Source: GCA-002793235 sp965267355
GTDB lineage: Bacteria > Bacteroidota > Bacteroidia > Flavobacteriales_E > Vicingaceae
Assembly (NCBI GenBank): GCA_965267355.1
Contig: OZ253956.1
Location: 2,604,001 to 2,668,000 of the forward strand
DNA length: 64,000 bases
Direction of reading: 5' to 3'
Made by a program: the position numbers and the translations under genes. The notes beneath the pieces were generated by a model. It saw only the letters and a program-made list of their open reading frames with translations, ran no database searches and was not told the DNA's origin. Shown piece after piece: positions 26,252 to 34,759 of the stretch. Within the stretch, counting starts at the first letter, position 1, and the number at the start of each line of letters is the position of its first letter.

Positions 26252-28367
26252 GAAACTATTTTATCTCGCAATAGGACTTGCCTTATTATCAGCTTGTTCG
26301 AGCAATAAAGAAGAAAACAAAGAAACTGTAAAAATCCAATACCCCGAAACTAAACGTGGTGATGTGACTGAAGATTATTTTGGAACTAAAGTAGCTGATC
26401 CTTACCGTTGGCTAGAAGATGAAAACTCTGCTGAAACAAAAAGCTGGATAGAAGCTCAACGAAAAACCACCAAAGAATACATAGCTAACATTAGCTTTAG
26501 AGAAAAGTTTAAAAATCAGCTTGAAGAAATATGGAGTTATGCCAGCATGAGTGCTCCAAGTAAGCATGGTGATTATTATATCTACACTAAAAACAATGGA
26601 GAGCAAAACCAATCGGTTTACTATATCAAAAAAGGTAAAGATGGTGAAGAACAAATTTTGCTAGACCCTAATACTTTGTCAGAAGATGGAACTACTTCTA
26701 TAGGTGGCATTAGTATTTCTAACGATAATAAGTATTTAGCTTATTTGGTTTCTGGTGCTGGCTCTGACTGGAAAGAAATTAAAATAATGGATTTAGCTTC
26801 TAAAGAAGTTTTAGAAGAATCTGTTCAATGGGTTAAATTCTCTGGTGTAGCCTGGTACAAAGACGGTTTCTATTACAGTGGTTACGGAATACCTGAAGAA
26901 GGAAAAGAGTTCTCTCAGAAAAACGAATACCATACTGTTTTTTATCACAAACTGGGTACTAAGCAAGAAGATGACCAAATCATATACAAAGACAATGAAA
27001 ACCCGTTAAAAAATCACTACTGTAGAGTTACTGATGATGAGCGTTTTTTAATTATTTCTGGTAGTAAAGGAACTAGTGGTAACAACTTAATAGCTAAAGA
27101 CCTTACACAACCTGATAGTAAATTTGAAGCCATTATTGATGGTTTTGATAACGATAGCTGGGTGATTGATAATTTGGATGGAAACCTATTGATTTTTACC
27201 AATTACAAAGCACAAAACAACAGGGTGGTTTTAACCAGTTTAGGTAATAGTTCTCCTGACAACTGGGAAGACTTTATTAAAGAAGATGAGAACGTATTGG
27301 AAAACATTTCTTTAGTAGGTGATAAAATATTTGCTACCTATTTAAAAGATGTAAAAACGCAAATTAAAGTATTTGACTTTGAAGGAAAATACATTCAAGA
27401 TTTAGAATTACCTGGAGTTGGCATTTCTGGTGGTGTAAGTGGTAAAAAAGGTAAAGAAGATGCTTATTACTCTTTTACTTCTTTTACTACACCTAGCTCG
27501 GTTTACCAATTAGATTTAAACACCTTAACATCTGAAATATACTTTAAACCTAAAGTGAGTTTTAACCCCGATGATTATACTACAGAACAAGTGTTTTACA
27601 GCAGTAAAGATGGCACTAAAATACCAATGTTCATCTCCTACAAAAAAGGAATGAAAAAAGATGGTAATAACCCTACCCTGCTTTATGGCTATGGTGGATT
27701 TCAGATAAGCTACAAACCAAAGTTTGATGCTGCCAAGTTTGTATTTATGATGAATGGAGGAATTTATGCAGTTGCCAACCTTAGAGGTGGAAACGAGTAT
27801 GGCGAAAAATGGCACAAAGGCGGCATGCTACACAACAAACAAAATGTGTTTGATGATTTTATTGCTGCAGCTAACTATTTAAAAGAAAATAAGTACACCA
27901 GCACAGACAAACTAGCCATACACGGGCGTTCTAATGGTGGTTTATTGGTTGGGGCTACCATTACCCAACAACCAGACATTGCCAAAATAGCTTTACCTAT
28001 GGTTGGCGTGTTAGACATGTTGCGTTACCATAAGTTTACCATTGGTTGGGCCTGGGCAGTGGAATATGGCTCTAGTGAGGATAAAGAACATTTTGACAAC
28101 CTGATTAACTACTCTCCTTTGCACAATGTAAAACCAGTAGCTTACCCAGCAACATTTATCTTAACTGCCGACCATGATGATAGGGTTGTACCTGCCCACA
28201 GCTTTAAGTTTGCTGCTGAGCTACAACACCAACACAAAGGAGAAAACCCAATTTTAATACGCATAGACACCAAATCTGGGCATGGTTCTGGTAAACCAAA
28301 AAGTAAGCTCATAGAGGAATGGGCAGACATTTGGGCGTTTACCTTTTACAATATGGGTGTAGAATAA
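26250..28367 (+). CDS. Prolyl oligopeptidase family (S9A) lipoprotein
   Basis: The protein has 705 residues. MKLFYLAIGLALLSACSS gives a lipoprotein signal with its lipobox Cys near 16. The N-terminal catalytic piece has YPETKRGDVTEDYFGTKVADPYRWLED. A seven-bladed propeller covers about 80-430. The alpha/beta hydrolase domain then carries Ser561 (HGRSNGGLLVG), the Asp of DHDDRVVPAHSFK near 643 and His678 (KSGHGSGKP). GYGGFQISYKP and NLRGGNEYGEKWHKGG also match S9A. The enzyme cuts short peptides after proline, here in the envelope. It follows lptD by 31 bases. Confidence 0.95.
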   Translation: MKLFYLAIGLALLSACSSNKEENKETVKIQYPETKRGDVTEDYFGTKVADPYRWLEDENSAETKSWIEAQRKTTKEYIANISFREKFKNQLEEIWSYASMSAPSKHGDYYIYTKNNGEQNQSVYYIKKGKDGEEQILLDPNTLSEDGTTSIGGISISNDNKYLAYLVSGAGSDWKEIKIMDLASKEVLEESVQWVKFSGVAWYKDGFYYSGYGIPEEGKEFSQKNEYHTVFYHKLGTKQEDDQIIYKDNENPLKNHYCRVTDDERFLIISGSKGTSGNNLIAKDLTQPDSKFEAIIDGFDNDSWVIDNLDGNLLIFTNYKAQNNRVVLTSLGNSSPDNWEDFIKEDENVLENISLVGDKIFATYLKDVKTQIKVFDFEGKYIQDLELPGVGISGGVSGKKGKEDAYYSFTSFTTPSSVYQLDLNTLTSEIYFKPKVSFNPDDYTTEQVFYSSKDGTKIPMFISYKKGMKKDGNNPTLLYGYGGFQISYKPKFDAAKFVFMMNGGIYAVANLRGGNEYGEKWHKGGMLHNKQNVFDDFIAAANYLKENKYTSTDKLAIHGRSNGGLLVGATITQQPDIAKIALPMVGVLDMLRYHKFTIGWAWAVEYGSSEDKEHFDNLINYSPLHNVKPVAYPATFILTADHDDRVVPAHSFKFAAELQHQHKGENPILIRIDTKSGHGSGKPKSKLIEEWADIWAFTFYNMGVE

Positions 28368-28404
28368 CTCTTTAAAAAAGCATAAATAATTAATTCAAAT
28401 AAAA

Positions 28405-29421
28405 ATGGCAACTCAAGAACAACATAAACAATTACTTGAACAAGTAAATGAAAGACTTGATAGAATACTCTCATTCAAAATTGAAGAACTTACAAGAGAA
28501 AATGAACTTGGTAGCCAGTTAAGTTTTAAAGATATTGAAGACCTTTATATTAAAATTATTGAGTTGTTTAAGAAAGTTAAAGAAGTAGATTTGACTCATG
28601 TGCCTTACTCTCTTTTAAATAATTTTAATGGTCATTTAAATAATGCTCTTACTCAATTTGAAAAAGCTATAAATTTTCAACCTAACACAAACAATCCTGT
28701 TGCCGTAAGAGATGGGATAATAAATAATATACGTAACCAATATGATGGATACTATACCCATTCTTTACCTATTCTAACTACAGGATTATTAATAAGTAAT
28801 GACCTATCTGTAGAAAAAGCGAAACTTAATAAATTAATAGAAGAGTTTCAGTTACAAAATAATCAAGTTACGGAAGAAAGCCAAGCTAAATTAGCTGAAT
28901 TAAATGATACGTTAGAAAAAGCTCAAAGTGCTGCTGCTCAAGTAGGTGTATCAAATCATGCTGTGGTATTTAAATCAGAATCAGAAGAACATCAAAAACA
29001 AGCAAGTTTTTGGTTTAAATGTACTATTGGAATTCTGATAGGAATCATGTTTTCTGCCATAGGTTTAGCATTTGTTGGACAATATTTTGTTACAAATAAT
29101 GCTGAAGTATTACAATTCACAATTACAAAAATAATTGTCCTTTCAGCAATGTTCTATGGCTTAGCTCTAACTAATAGGAATTACAAAGCACATAAACATA
29201 ATTCTATATTGAATAAACATAGGCAAAATGCACTTACAACTTTTGAGACTTTTTCTAAAGCAGCAGGCTCTGATTTACAAACAAAAAATGCAGTCCTTAT
29301 AGAAACAACTCACTCTATTTTTTCTAATCAGCAAACTGGTTATATGAAGAATGATAATGAAAGTGATTCTCAAAATAAAATAATTGAAATAGTAAAAGGT
29401 GTTGCTTCAAAAGGAGAATAA
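28405..29421 (+). CDS. Unrecognised coiled-coil protein with two membrane helices
   Basis: The protein has 338 residues. I do not recognise a named family. Residues 1-100 are helical and charged; about 135-175 is Gln/Glu/Lys-rich and predicted to form a coiled coil (KLNKLIEEFQLQNNQVTEE). Two membrane helices follow, TIGILIGIMFSAIGLAFVG near 208-226 and ITKIIVLSAMFYGLALT near 240-256. The C-terminal cytoplasmic part has HRQNALTTFETFSKAAG, AVLIETTHSIFSNQQTGY and an acidic tail. This C-terminal pattern resembles that of hypothetical proteins I recall from accessory regions, but I cannot name a function. It stands alone, 37 bases after the peptidase gene and before a convergent hairpin. Confidence 0.75.
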   Translation: MATQEQHKQLLEQVNERLDRILSFKIEELTRENELGSQLSFKDIEDLYIKIIELFKKVKEVDLTHVPYSLLNNFNGHLNNALTQFEKAINFQPNTNNPVAVRDGIINNIRNQYDGYYTHSLPILTTGLLISNDLSVEKAKLNKLIEEFQLQNNQVTEESQAKLAELNDTLEKAQSAAAQVGVSNHAVVFKSESEEHQKQASFWFKCTIGILIGIMFSAIGLAFVGQYFVTNNAEVLQFTITKIIVLSAMFYGLALTNRNYKAHKHNSILNKHRQNALTTFETFSKAAGSDLQTKNAVLIETTHSIFSNQQTGYMKNDNESDSQNKIIEIVKGVASKGE

Positions 29422-29435
29422 TCCCATTATGGGAT
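29421..29435. terminator. Short hairpin between convergent genes
   Basis: ATCCCA and TGGGAT are 6-bp arms around a TTA loop. It sits exactly between the convergent stops at 29421 and 29446. There is no strong T tract on either side, so termination is plausible but weak. Confidence 0.4.
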
Positions 29436-29445
29436 AAACATTTAT

Positions 29446-30051
29446 TCAAGTCACAATTAAATTTACAGGGCCAACCCATGGTCCTTGTTTATCTTTTACT
29501 ACAGCTACCCTAAAATAATAACGTTGACCGGGTGTTAAATCCTTAATAGTAGCACTGGCTTTTACGGTAACTATGCCTATTGTCCAGTTTTCTTCATCCA
29601 ACGAGTATTCCCAAATGTAACCTGCTCTCCCCGCTCCTTTGGTTTGTAGTTTTACGGTGCCTTCAGTTTTGGTGTTTACCACCCTAAAAGTTCGGCTGCT
29701 ACCATTGTTGTGTTTTTTTACGTCCATGCCTGCTGCATATATAATGGCATCACCATTATCAGGGTTTCGGTTGGCTTTGCTCCACACATAATGGCTCAAG
29801 TCGGTTAGTTCTATTTCCAGTTGGTAGGCTTTGGTGTACATGATGGCAGTTTGCTCCTGATTTCCATCACGGGCATTCAGGTACGCTTCTTCCAAAGCCA
29901 TAGACGCTTGCATTATAGTTGCCAAAGCAGGCACAGGTTGAGGAAAAAAGTCTTTATTCTGCTCCATTTTCTCTACAATGGTTCTGGCATATTGTATCTT
30001 TTCGGGAATACTTTTAAAATGAAGTCCCAACACTACATTCCACTTTTTCAT
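29446..30051 (-). CDS. Hypothetical protein with C-terminal fibronectin type III domain
   Basis: The protein has 201 residues and no signal peptide. Residues 1-110 are mainly helical (KIQYARTIVEKMEQNK, ATIMQASMALEEAYLNARDGN). The C-terminal 80 residues form an FN3-like beta sandwich (GRAGYIWEYSLDEENWTIGIVTVKASATIKDLTPGQRYYFRVAVVKDKQGPW). The LTPGQRYYFRV motif is typical of FN3. Similar small FN3 proteins are scattered in Bacteroidota genomes with no known role. Its GC content looks higher than its neighbours. The start carries the TGAGTTATGAAA motif. Confidence 0.72.
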   Translation of the reverse strand: MKKWNVVLGLHFKSIPEKIQYARTIVEKMEQNKDFFPQPVPALATIMQASMALEEAYLNARDGNQEQTAIMYTKAYQLEIELTDLSHYVWSKANRNPDNGDAIIYAAGMDVKKHNNGSSRTFRVVNTKTEGTVKLQTKGAGRAGYIWEYSLDEENWTIGIVTVKASATIKDLTPGQRYYFRVAVVKDKQGPWVGPVNLIVT

Positions 30052-30685
30052 AACTCACATTTTAAGGTAGATGCTTTATCTATTAACATTAAAACGTTTC
30101 TATTGCATGTGGTATTGCACTTATTGGCTTTTAAACACTATTAGTTTACTTACTAACAACACATTACAGTATTTCAAAATGTATTGCTGCAAATGCAAAA
30201 GAGTTTATTAGTTAATCAATTTTTGGTTTCGGTAAAGCAAAATGGAGTTATAGTAAGCTATTTTACTTTATTGCTTTACTTAATGGTAATGGTAGTAAGC
30301 TGAAAAATAGTTTTATACATGTTCTTTTTGTCTTGAAACAATTTTTTTCATTTTTTCCATTGATGAAAAAACGAAACAAAAAAATCTACCGCTGACAATA
30401 AATCACTAAAAATAGATTGAATACTGCTAGAAGAAAAGAACTCGGCTAACGCCTCAAACAGCTTTTCTTCATCAACTTTACGCTAGAATCTATTTTATTA
30501 ACGTGATTTTTTGAATGCGGCTCTGGCGTTCTATCAAAATTACAGAATTACCGAAGGGTGCGGTGGGAAGAAAGAAAGGCGAGCCAGTTATTGCCGAGTG
30601 CGATGAAGCTTCTTTCTTTCTAGCCTTTTGGTTCTTTTGGGCAATGCAAAAGAACGTAAAGGAAAAGAACATTTAAATAAAAATA
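30052..30685. repeat. Palindrome-rich non-coding island, possible interspersed repeat
   Basis: About 630 bases lack a convincing gene. Several inverted repeats are visible. gtaaagcaa (30232-30240) pairs with ttgctttac (30271-30279). aaaatagatt (30409-30418) pairs with aatctatttt (30487-30496). agaaagaaag (30569-30578) pairs with ctttctttct (30612-30621). gttctttt (30631-30638) pairs with aaaagaac (30648-30655). A 60-codon minus-strand open frame (30490-30672, NSVILIERQSRIQKI) runs through the last three. From memory, similar short frames recur in other Bacteroidota genomes, which suggests a repeated element rather than a gene. No transposase is nearby. Confidence 0.5.
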
Positions 30686-31921
30686 CTAAACCAACTCCTT
30701 CCTCAACATCCCTAAAGCAGCAATAGCACTACGCTCAATGTTAACTTCACGTTGTTTACCAAATACTTGTTTTTGAGAGATAACTCCATTTGGTGTAGCA
30801 ACAGCCATCCAAACAGTGCCTACTGGTTTTTCATCAGTTCCACCAGTTGGCCCTGCAATACCAGAAGTTGCAACTGCATAATCGGTGTTTAAGCGTTGTT
30901 GTACACCTCTCGCCATTTGTTCTACTACTTGTTGGCTTACTGCTCCGTATTGTTCAATATCATTAGCATTTACACCTAGCTCGTTTATTTTAACCTCATT
31001 GGCATAAGATACTACCGAACCTTTGTAATAATCAGAACTTCCAGCAATAGCAGTAATTAAATGTGCAATGCAACCTCCTGTACAGCTTTCAGCTGTGGCA
31101 ACAGTAGCATTTTGTTTTAACAATAACTTGCCAATGGTTTCGGCTATATTTCCTTCTTCTGCTTCGTAAATGTAATCTCCTATTAGTGCTTGTAGTTTTT
31201 CTACTTGCTGTTCAATGGCTTGTTCTAAACTACTTCTCTCCTGCCCTTTTGAGCTCAATCTCATTTTAACTCTACCTGGTGATGGTAAATAAGCTAGCTT
31301 AATTGCTTCTGGCAAATTATTTTCCCAATCTGCTAACAATTCTGCTAACTTGGCTTCGGGTACACCTTGTGTGTAAACCATTCGGTGCACAATTTCGGGT
31401 AAGCTGTACCTCTCTTTTAGTTTTGGAATAACGGTATGTTCTACCATAGCTCTCATCTCGTAAGGAACACCTGGCATGGCAACTACAACTTTATTAGCTC
31501 TTTCAAACCATAAACCCGGGGCTGTTCCGTGAGCATTTCTAACGGGTGTACAAACATCAGGAACCAGCGCTTGTTTTTGGTTGTTTTCATTCATCTCATA
31601 TCCCCTACTCGTAATCAACTGCTCAATATCATTATAAACCGTTTCGTCTTTTATCAACTTCCCACCAAAATAATCGTTCAATACAGGCATGGTTAAATCA
31701 TCATTGGTTGGTCCTAAGCCACCTGTTATTAAAACTACATCAACCTGGTTTAGGCTATCATCAACAGTGTTTTTAATTACATCAGCTTTATCGCTAATGG
31801 TAATATGCTGCCTTATTTCAAAACCAATGGCATTTAATTGCTGAGAAATCCAATACGCGTTAGTGTTTAACGTCTGTCCAATTAGTAATTCGTCACCTAT
31901 AGAAATGATGTCTAAAAGCAT
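30686..31921 (-). CDS. cinA: CinA-family protein (nicotinamide-nucleotide amidase / ADP-ribose pyrophosphatase type)
   Basis: The protein has 411 residues, full length. The N-terminal MoCF/COG1058 domain has SIGDELLIGQTLNTNAYWISQQLN, ITGGLGPTNDDLTMP and MPGVPYEMRAM. The C-terminal CinA amidase domain (from about 255) has TVATAESCTGGCIAHLIT with the nucleophilic Ser of AESCTGG, SVVSYANEVKINELGV and SGIAGPTGGTDEKPVGTVW. In the family the C-terminal domain deamidates NMN and the N-terminal one acts on ADP-ribose, together recycling pyridine nucleotides. It is divergent from the gene at 32002. Confidence 0.95.
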   Translation of the reverse strand: MLLDIISIGDELLIGQTLNTNAYWISQQLNAIGFEIRQHITISDKADVIKNTVDDSLNQVDVVLITGGLGPTNDDLTMPVLNDYFGGKLIKDETVYNDIEQLITSRGYEMNENNQKQALVPDVCTPVRNAHGTAPGLWFERANKVVVAMPGVPYEMRAMVEHTVIPKLKERYSLPEIVHRMVYTQGVPEAKLAELLADWENNLPEAIKLAYLPSPGRVKMRLSSKGQERSSLEQAIEQQVEKLQALIGDYIYEAEEGNIAETIGKLLLKQNATVATAESCTGGCIAHLITAIAGSSDYYKGSVVSYANEVKINELGVNANDIEQYGAVSQQVVEQMARGVQQRLNTDYAVATSGIAGPTGGTDEKPVGTVWMAVATPNGVISQKQVFGKQREVNIERSAIAALGMLRKELV

Positions 31922-31968
31922 AACGCGAATTTAGAATTAAATCGCCATTTTTTAGCTTATGAAATTCT

Positions 31969-31976
31969 TATTTTTG
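31969..31976 (+). promoter_or_regulatory. -7 box for the DUF4197/Nudix/GT-C operon
   Basis: TATTTTTG fits TAnnTTTG exactly and lies 26 bases before the ATG at 32002, so the expected leader is about 20 bases. No clear TTTG is seen 19 bases upstream. Confidence 0.45.
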
Positions 31977-32001
31977 AACGAACAAATCATAACAACAAAA
32001 A

Positions 32002-32709
32002 ATGAAAAAATTATTGATTTTACTAAGTGCTTCCATTCTAATTGTTGGTTGTGCAGAAATGACTCAAATAATGGAAGATATGAACACCGCTACTGGTCCT
32101 GCTCCATTAACTAATGATGAAGTAATTAGAGGTTTAAAAGAGGCTTTAACTGTTGGAACTAATAATACTACTTCTTTAACATCTAAGTTAGATGGTTATT
32201 ACAAAAATCCAGAAATATTTATTCCTTTCCCGCCAGAAGCCATTAAAGTAAAAGAGAAAGTTGAAGCACTGGGAATGAAAAGTCAGGTGGATAAATTTGT
32301 TTTAACCATGAACAGGTCAGCTGAAACAGCAGCTAAAGAAGCTGGACCAATATTCGTAGATGCAGTAAGACAAATGACCATAGCTGATGGTTTTGCCATT
32401 TTAAGAGGAGGTGATAATGCTGCCACCATGTATTTGAAGGATAAGACTTCAGCTAAACTGAGAACTAAATTTAATCCCGTGGTTAAAAATGCCATTGATA
32501 AAGTTGAGGTAACAAAATACTGGAATCCAGTAATTACTACTTACAACAAAATCCCTTTTATCGAAAAGCAAAACCCCAACTTAGATGATTATATCACTAC
32601 CAAAGCAATGGATGGGCTTTTTATTATGATAGAAAAGGAAGAAAAGAAAATCAGACAAGATCCTGTTGCCAGGGTTACGGATATTCTTAAAAGAGTGTTT
32701 GGCTCATGA
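32002..32709 (+). CDS. DUF4197 lipoprotein
   Basis: The protein has 235 residues. MKKLLILLSASILIVGCAEM is a lipoprotein signal with Cys17 as lipidation site. The body matches the DUF4197 pattern: EVIRGLKEALTVGTNNTTSLTSKLDGYYKNPEIFIPFPPEAIKVKEKVEALG, then KEAGPIFVDAVRQMTIADGFAILRGGDNAATMYLKDKT. The function is not known; the fold is mostly helical and probably faces the periplasm. The stop overlaps the Nudix ATG by four bases (ATGA), so the two are coupled. Confidence 0.9.
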   Translation: MKKLLILLSASILIVGCAEMTQIMEDMNTATGPAPLTNDEVIRGLKEALTVGTNNTTSLTSKLDGYYKNPEIFIPFPPEAIKVKEKVEALGMKSQVDKFVLTMNRSAETAAKEAGPIFVDAVRQMTIADGFAILRGGDNAATMYLKDKTSAKLRTKFNPVVKNAIDKVEVTKYWNPVITTYNKIPFIEKQNPNLDDYITTKAMDGLFIMIEKEEKKIRQDPVARVTDILKRVFGS

Positions 32710-33266
32710 TAGATGAGGCAAAAAACCCGTGGAAAACACTTAATAGTGAAGTTAAGTACGAAAATCCATGGATAAAAATTACCGAAAGTAAAACCATTAA
32801 TGCTGATGGTGGTGATGGAATTTATGGTGTGGTACATTACAAGAATATTGCTATTGGGATTATTCCTTTGGATGAAAATTACAACACCTGGTTAGTTGGT
32901 CAGTATCGTTATCCATTAGAACAATATAGCTGGGAAATATGTGAAGGTGGAGGAATCATTGGCCAAGATGTTTTAACATCTGCCAAGCGAGAGTTATTAG
33001 AAGAGTTAGGGATAAAAGCCAATAGCTGGGAAAAGCTTTTCGATATGCATTTAAGTAACTCCGTTTCGGATGAAAAAGGAATAGTTTACATTGCCAGAGA
33101 CCTTGAATACTTTGAGCCAGAACCTGAAGAAGGAGAGGTGTTGCAACTAAAAAAACTACCTTTTAATGAAGTTTATGAAATGGTAATGAAAGGTGATATA
33201 ACTGACAGTTTATCTGTAGCTGGAGTTTTAAAAACTAAAATTTTAATAGACCAGGGAGCGCTTTGA
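32706..33266 (+). CDS. Nudix hydrolase, ADP-ribose pyrophosphatase-like
   Basis: The protein has 186 residues. The Nudix box reads GGGIIGQ then DVLTSAK then RELLEELGI. The catalytic REUxEE core is intact, but the first conserved Glu (in Gx5E) is Gln. The surrounding NPWIKITESKTINADGGDGIYGVVHYK and WLVGQYRYPLEQYSWEICEGGG match the ADP-ribose/sugar-nucleotide pyrophosphatase branch. It likely hydrolyses a nucleoside diphosphate linked to a sugar. It overlaps both neighbours by four bases, within one operon. Confidence 0.9.
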   Translation: MIDEAKNPWKTLNSEVKYENPWIKITESKTINADGGDGIYGVVHYKNIAIGIIPLDENYNTWLVGQYRYPLEQYSWEICEGGGIIGQDVLTSAKRELLEELGIKANSWEKLFDMHLSNSVSDEKGIVYIARDLEYFEPEPEEGEVLQLKKLPFNEVYEMVMKGDITDSLSVAGVLKTKILIDQGAL

Positions 33267-34759
33267 GAAGGTTATTAAAAATTAAGCCCATCTTTTTTGT
33301 TTGCTTGTTGAGCTTTGCTTCAGCATTTTGGGTTAATCAACTCAATTTAAAGCATATTCCTACAGAGTTAAAAAGAGAAAATCAGACCGTTAAAACGAAT
33401 GATGATGCAAGTTATTTAGTTCCTCCTGTTAATTATATAGAAACTGGAGAATGGAAAGATAATTCAATCGGCAAGCAAAGTTATTTTGTACGTCCTCCTG
33501 GTTATGGAATTATTTATATGATATTCACTAAACTTAGTGATACTATAAAGGCTTTATCATTACTCAAGTGGTTTCAACTCATATTGTTTTCTGTTTCTGT
33601 GTTTTGGTTGTTTTACATTACGAAACAACTGTTTAACAGTAATAAAGCACCTTATATTGTTAGCTTTATTTATGGTTTATTACCATTCACAAGTGGTTTT
33701 TTATTTTATACGCTTACCGAAGGGGTAACTCCTTCCCTCCTGCTCTACTACATTTATTTGTTATTTAAAGCTGAGCAAACAAACATTGTAAATACCAAAC
33801 GTGTGTACTATTTAGCAGCAGCAGTATGTTTTGCTTTCTTGCTTCTTGTCAGACCAGCATTAGGTTTGTTTGGTTTATTAATTCCTGCTTTTATTCTAAG
33901 AGACTACAGCCGAAAAGGTGTTGGTAAAGCATTAACACGGGCTATCGTTTTCAGTGTACTGGCTTTTAGTTTAACCATCGCCTGGCAAGTTAGAAACTTC
34001 TCCATTGCTAAAAGCTATGTAGGGGTTCATTCCATTTATTATGAAGATGCTAATTCCATTTACCGACCAAGTTTTAAAGCTTATTGGGATTTTCCACTCG
34101 GTATTGGGCAACAAGGACATGAAGTTCATGCTTACATGGTCCCCATGTGGCAAGCAGCCATAAACGGTGACACTTCCATTACTTATGTAAATAAAGCCAT
34201 TGTATCATTCCCAACTAAAATAGTTGATTACTTTGGCAAAGAACGATTAACTAAAGTTTTTAGAAAGTATCAAGAAGCTACTTTGCTTCAAAAAACATAT
34301 TACGACCAAGAGTTACCAATGCCTATTGAAATAAGTGAGGTAGAACAAGAAAGTATCAATGAATTTGAAAAACTTACGGATGATTTAAAAAGTAAATTCT
34401 GGATAGACTATTACTTTGTTTCTCCTGCCAAAGTTTTTAAAACAATGGCTTTCCACTCCAACTTGTCGCATTATATATTTCAGCACACTTTTAGAGGAAA
34501 CACCATAGTAGAAGCCCTAAGATATTTATGTTTTGGAATACATAGCCTTTGTTTTGTATTGTTAATCATGAGCTTGTTCTTTATCAATAAAATAGATTGG
34601 CGACTGGCTACCATTAACTTTATAGCATTTGCTTATGTACTTTACCTTTGTTTTATACAAAGAGGGATAGAAGAAAGGTACACCTTACCCATTCTGGCAC
34701 TTTTGCTAATAGTTGCGTTAAGTACGCTTAAAGAAATGTTCAGGTTGTTAAGGAGATAA
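33263..34759 (+). CDS. GT-C fold membrane glycosyltransferase (GT39/ArnT-like)
   Basis: The protein has 498 residues, starting at a TTG that overlaps the Nudix stop by four bases. The first helix (PIFFVCLLSFASAFWV) is followed by a large first loop with NDDASYL (the acidic pair expected of GT-C enzymes) and FVRPPGYGIIYMI. About nine more hydrophobic helices follow, with a final set FGIHSLCFVLLIMSLFFI, RLATINFIAFAYVLYLCF and YTLPILALLLIVAL. GT-C enzymes transfer sugars from polyprenyl-phosphate donors on the periplasmic side. Neither donor nor acceptor can be assigned. The last 12 bases overlap the convergent pdxH. Confidence 0.8.
   Translation: MRRLLKIKPIFFVCLLSFASAFWVNQLNLKHIPTELKRENQTVKTNDDASYLVPPVNYIETGEWKDNSIGKQSYFVRPPGYGIIYMIFTKLSDTIKALSLLKWFQLILFSVSVFWLFYITKQLFNSNKAPYIVSFIYGLLPFTSGFLFYTLTEGVTPSLLLYYIYLLFKAEQTNIVNTKRVYYLAAAVCFAFLLLVRPALGLFGLLIPAFILRDYSRKGVGKALTRAIVFSVLAFSLTIAWQVRNFSIAKSYVGVHSIYYEDANSIYRPSFKAYWDFPLGIGQQGHEVHAYMVPMWQAAINGDTSITYVNKAIVSFPTKIVDYFGKERLTKVFRKYQEATLLQKTYYDQELPMPIEISEVEQESINEFEKLTDDLKSKFWIDYYFVSPAKVFKTMAFHSNLSHYIFQHTFRGNTIVEALRYLCFGIHSLCFVLLIMSLFFINKIDWRLATINFIAFAYVLYLCFIQRGIEERYTLPILALLLIVALSTLKEMFRLLRR

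Noticed and set aside
30490..30672. A 60-codon minus-strand open frame (starts MFFSFTFFCIAQ)
   Set aside because: It runs through three inverted-repeat arms, has no signal of translation, and looks like part of an interspersed repeat, so I list the region as a repeat and not as a gene.
28405..30685. A defence island or integrated element
   Set aside because: There is no nuclease, restriction, toxin, integrase or transposase gene beside the unknown membrane protein, only an FN3 orphan and non-coding palindromes. The evidence supports only an open question.
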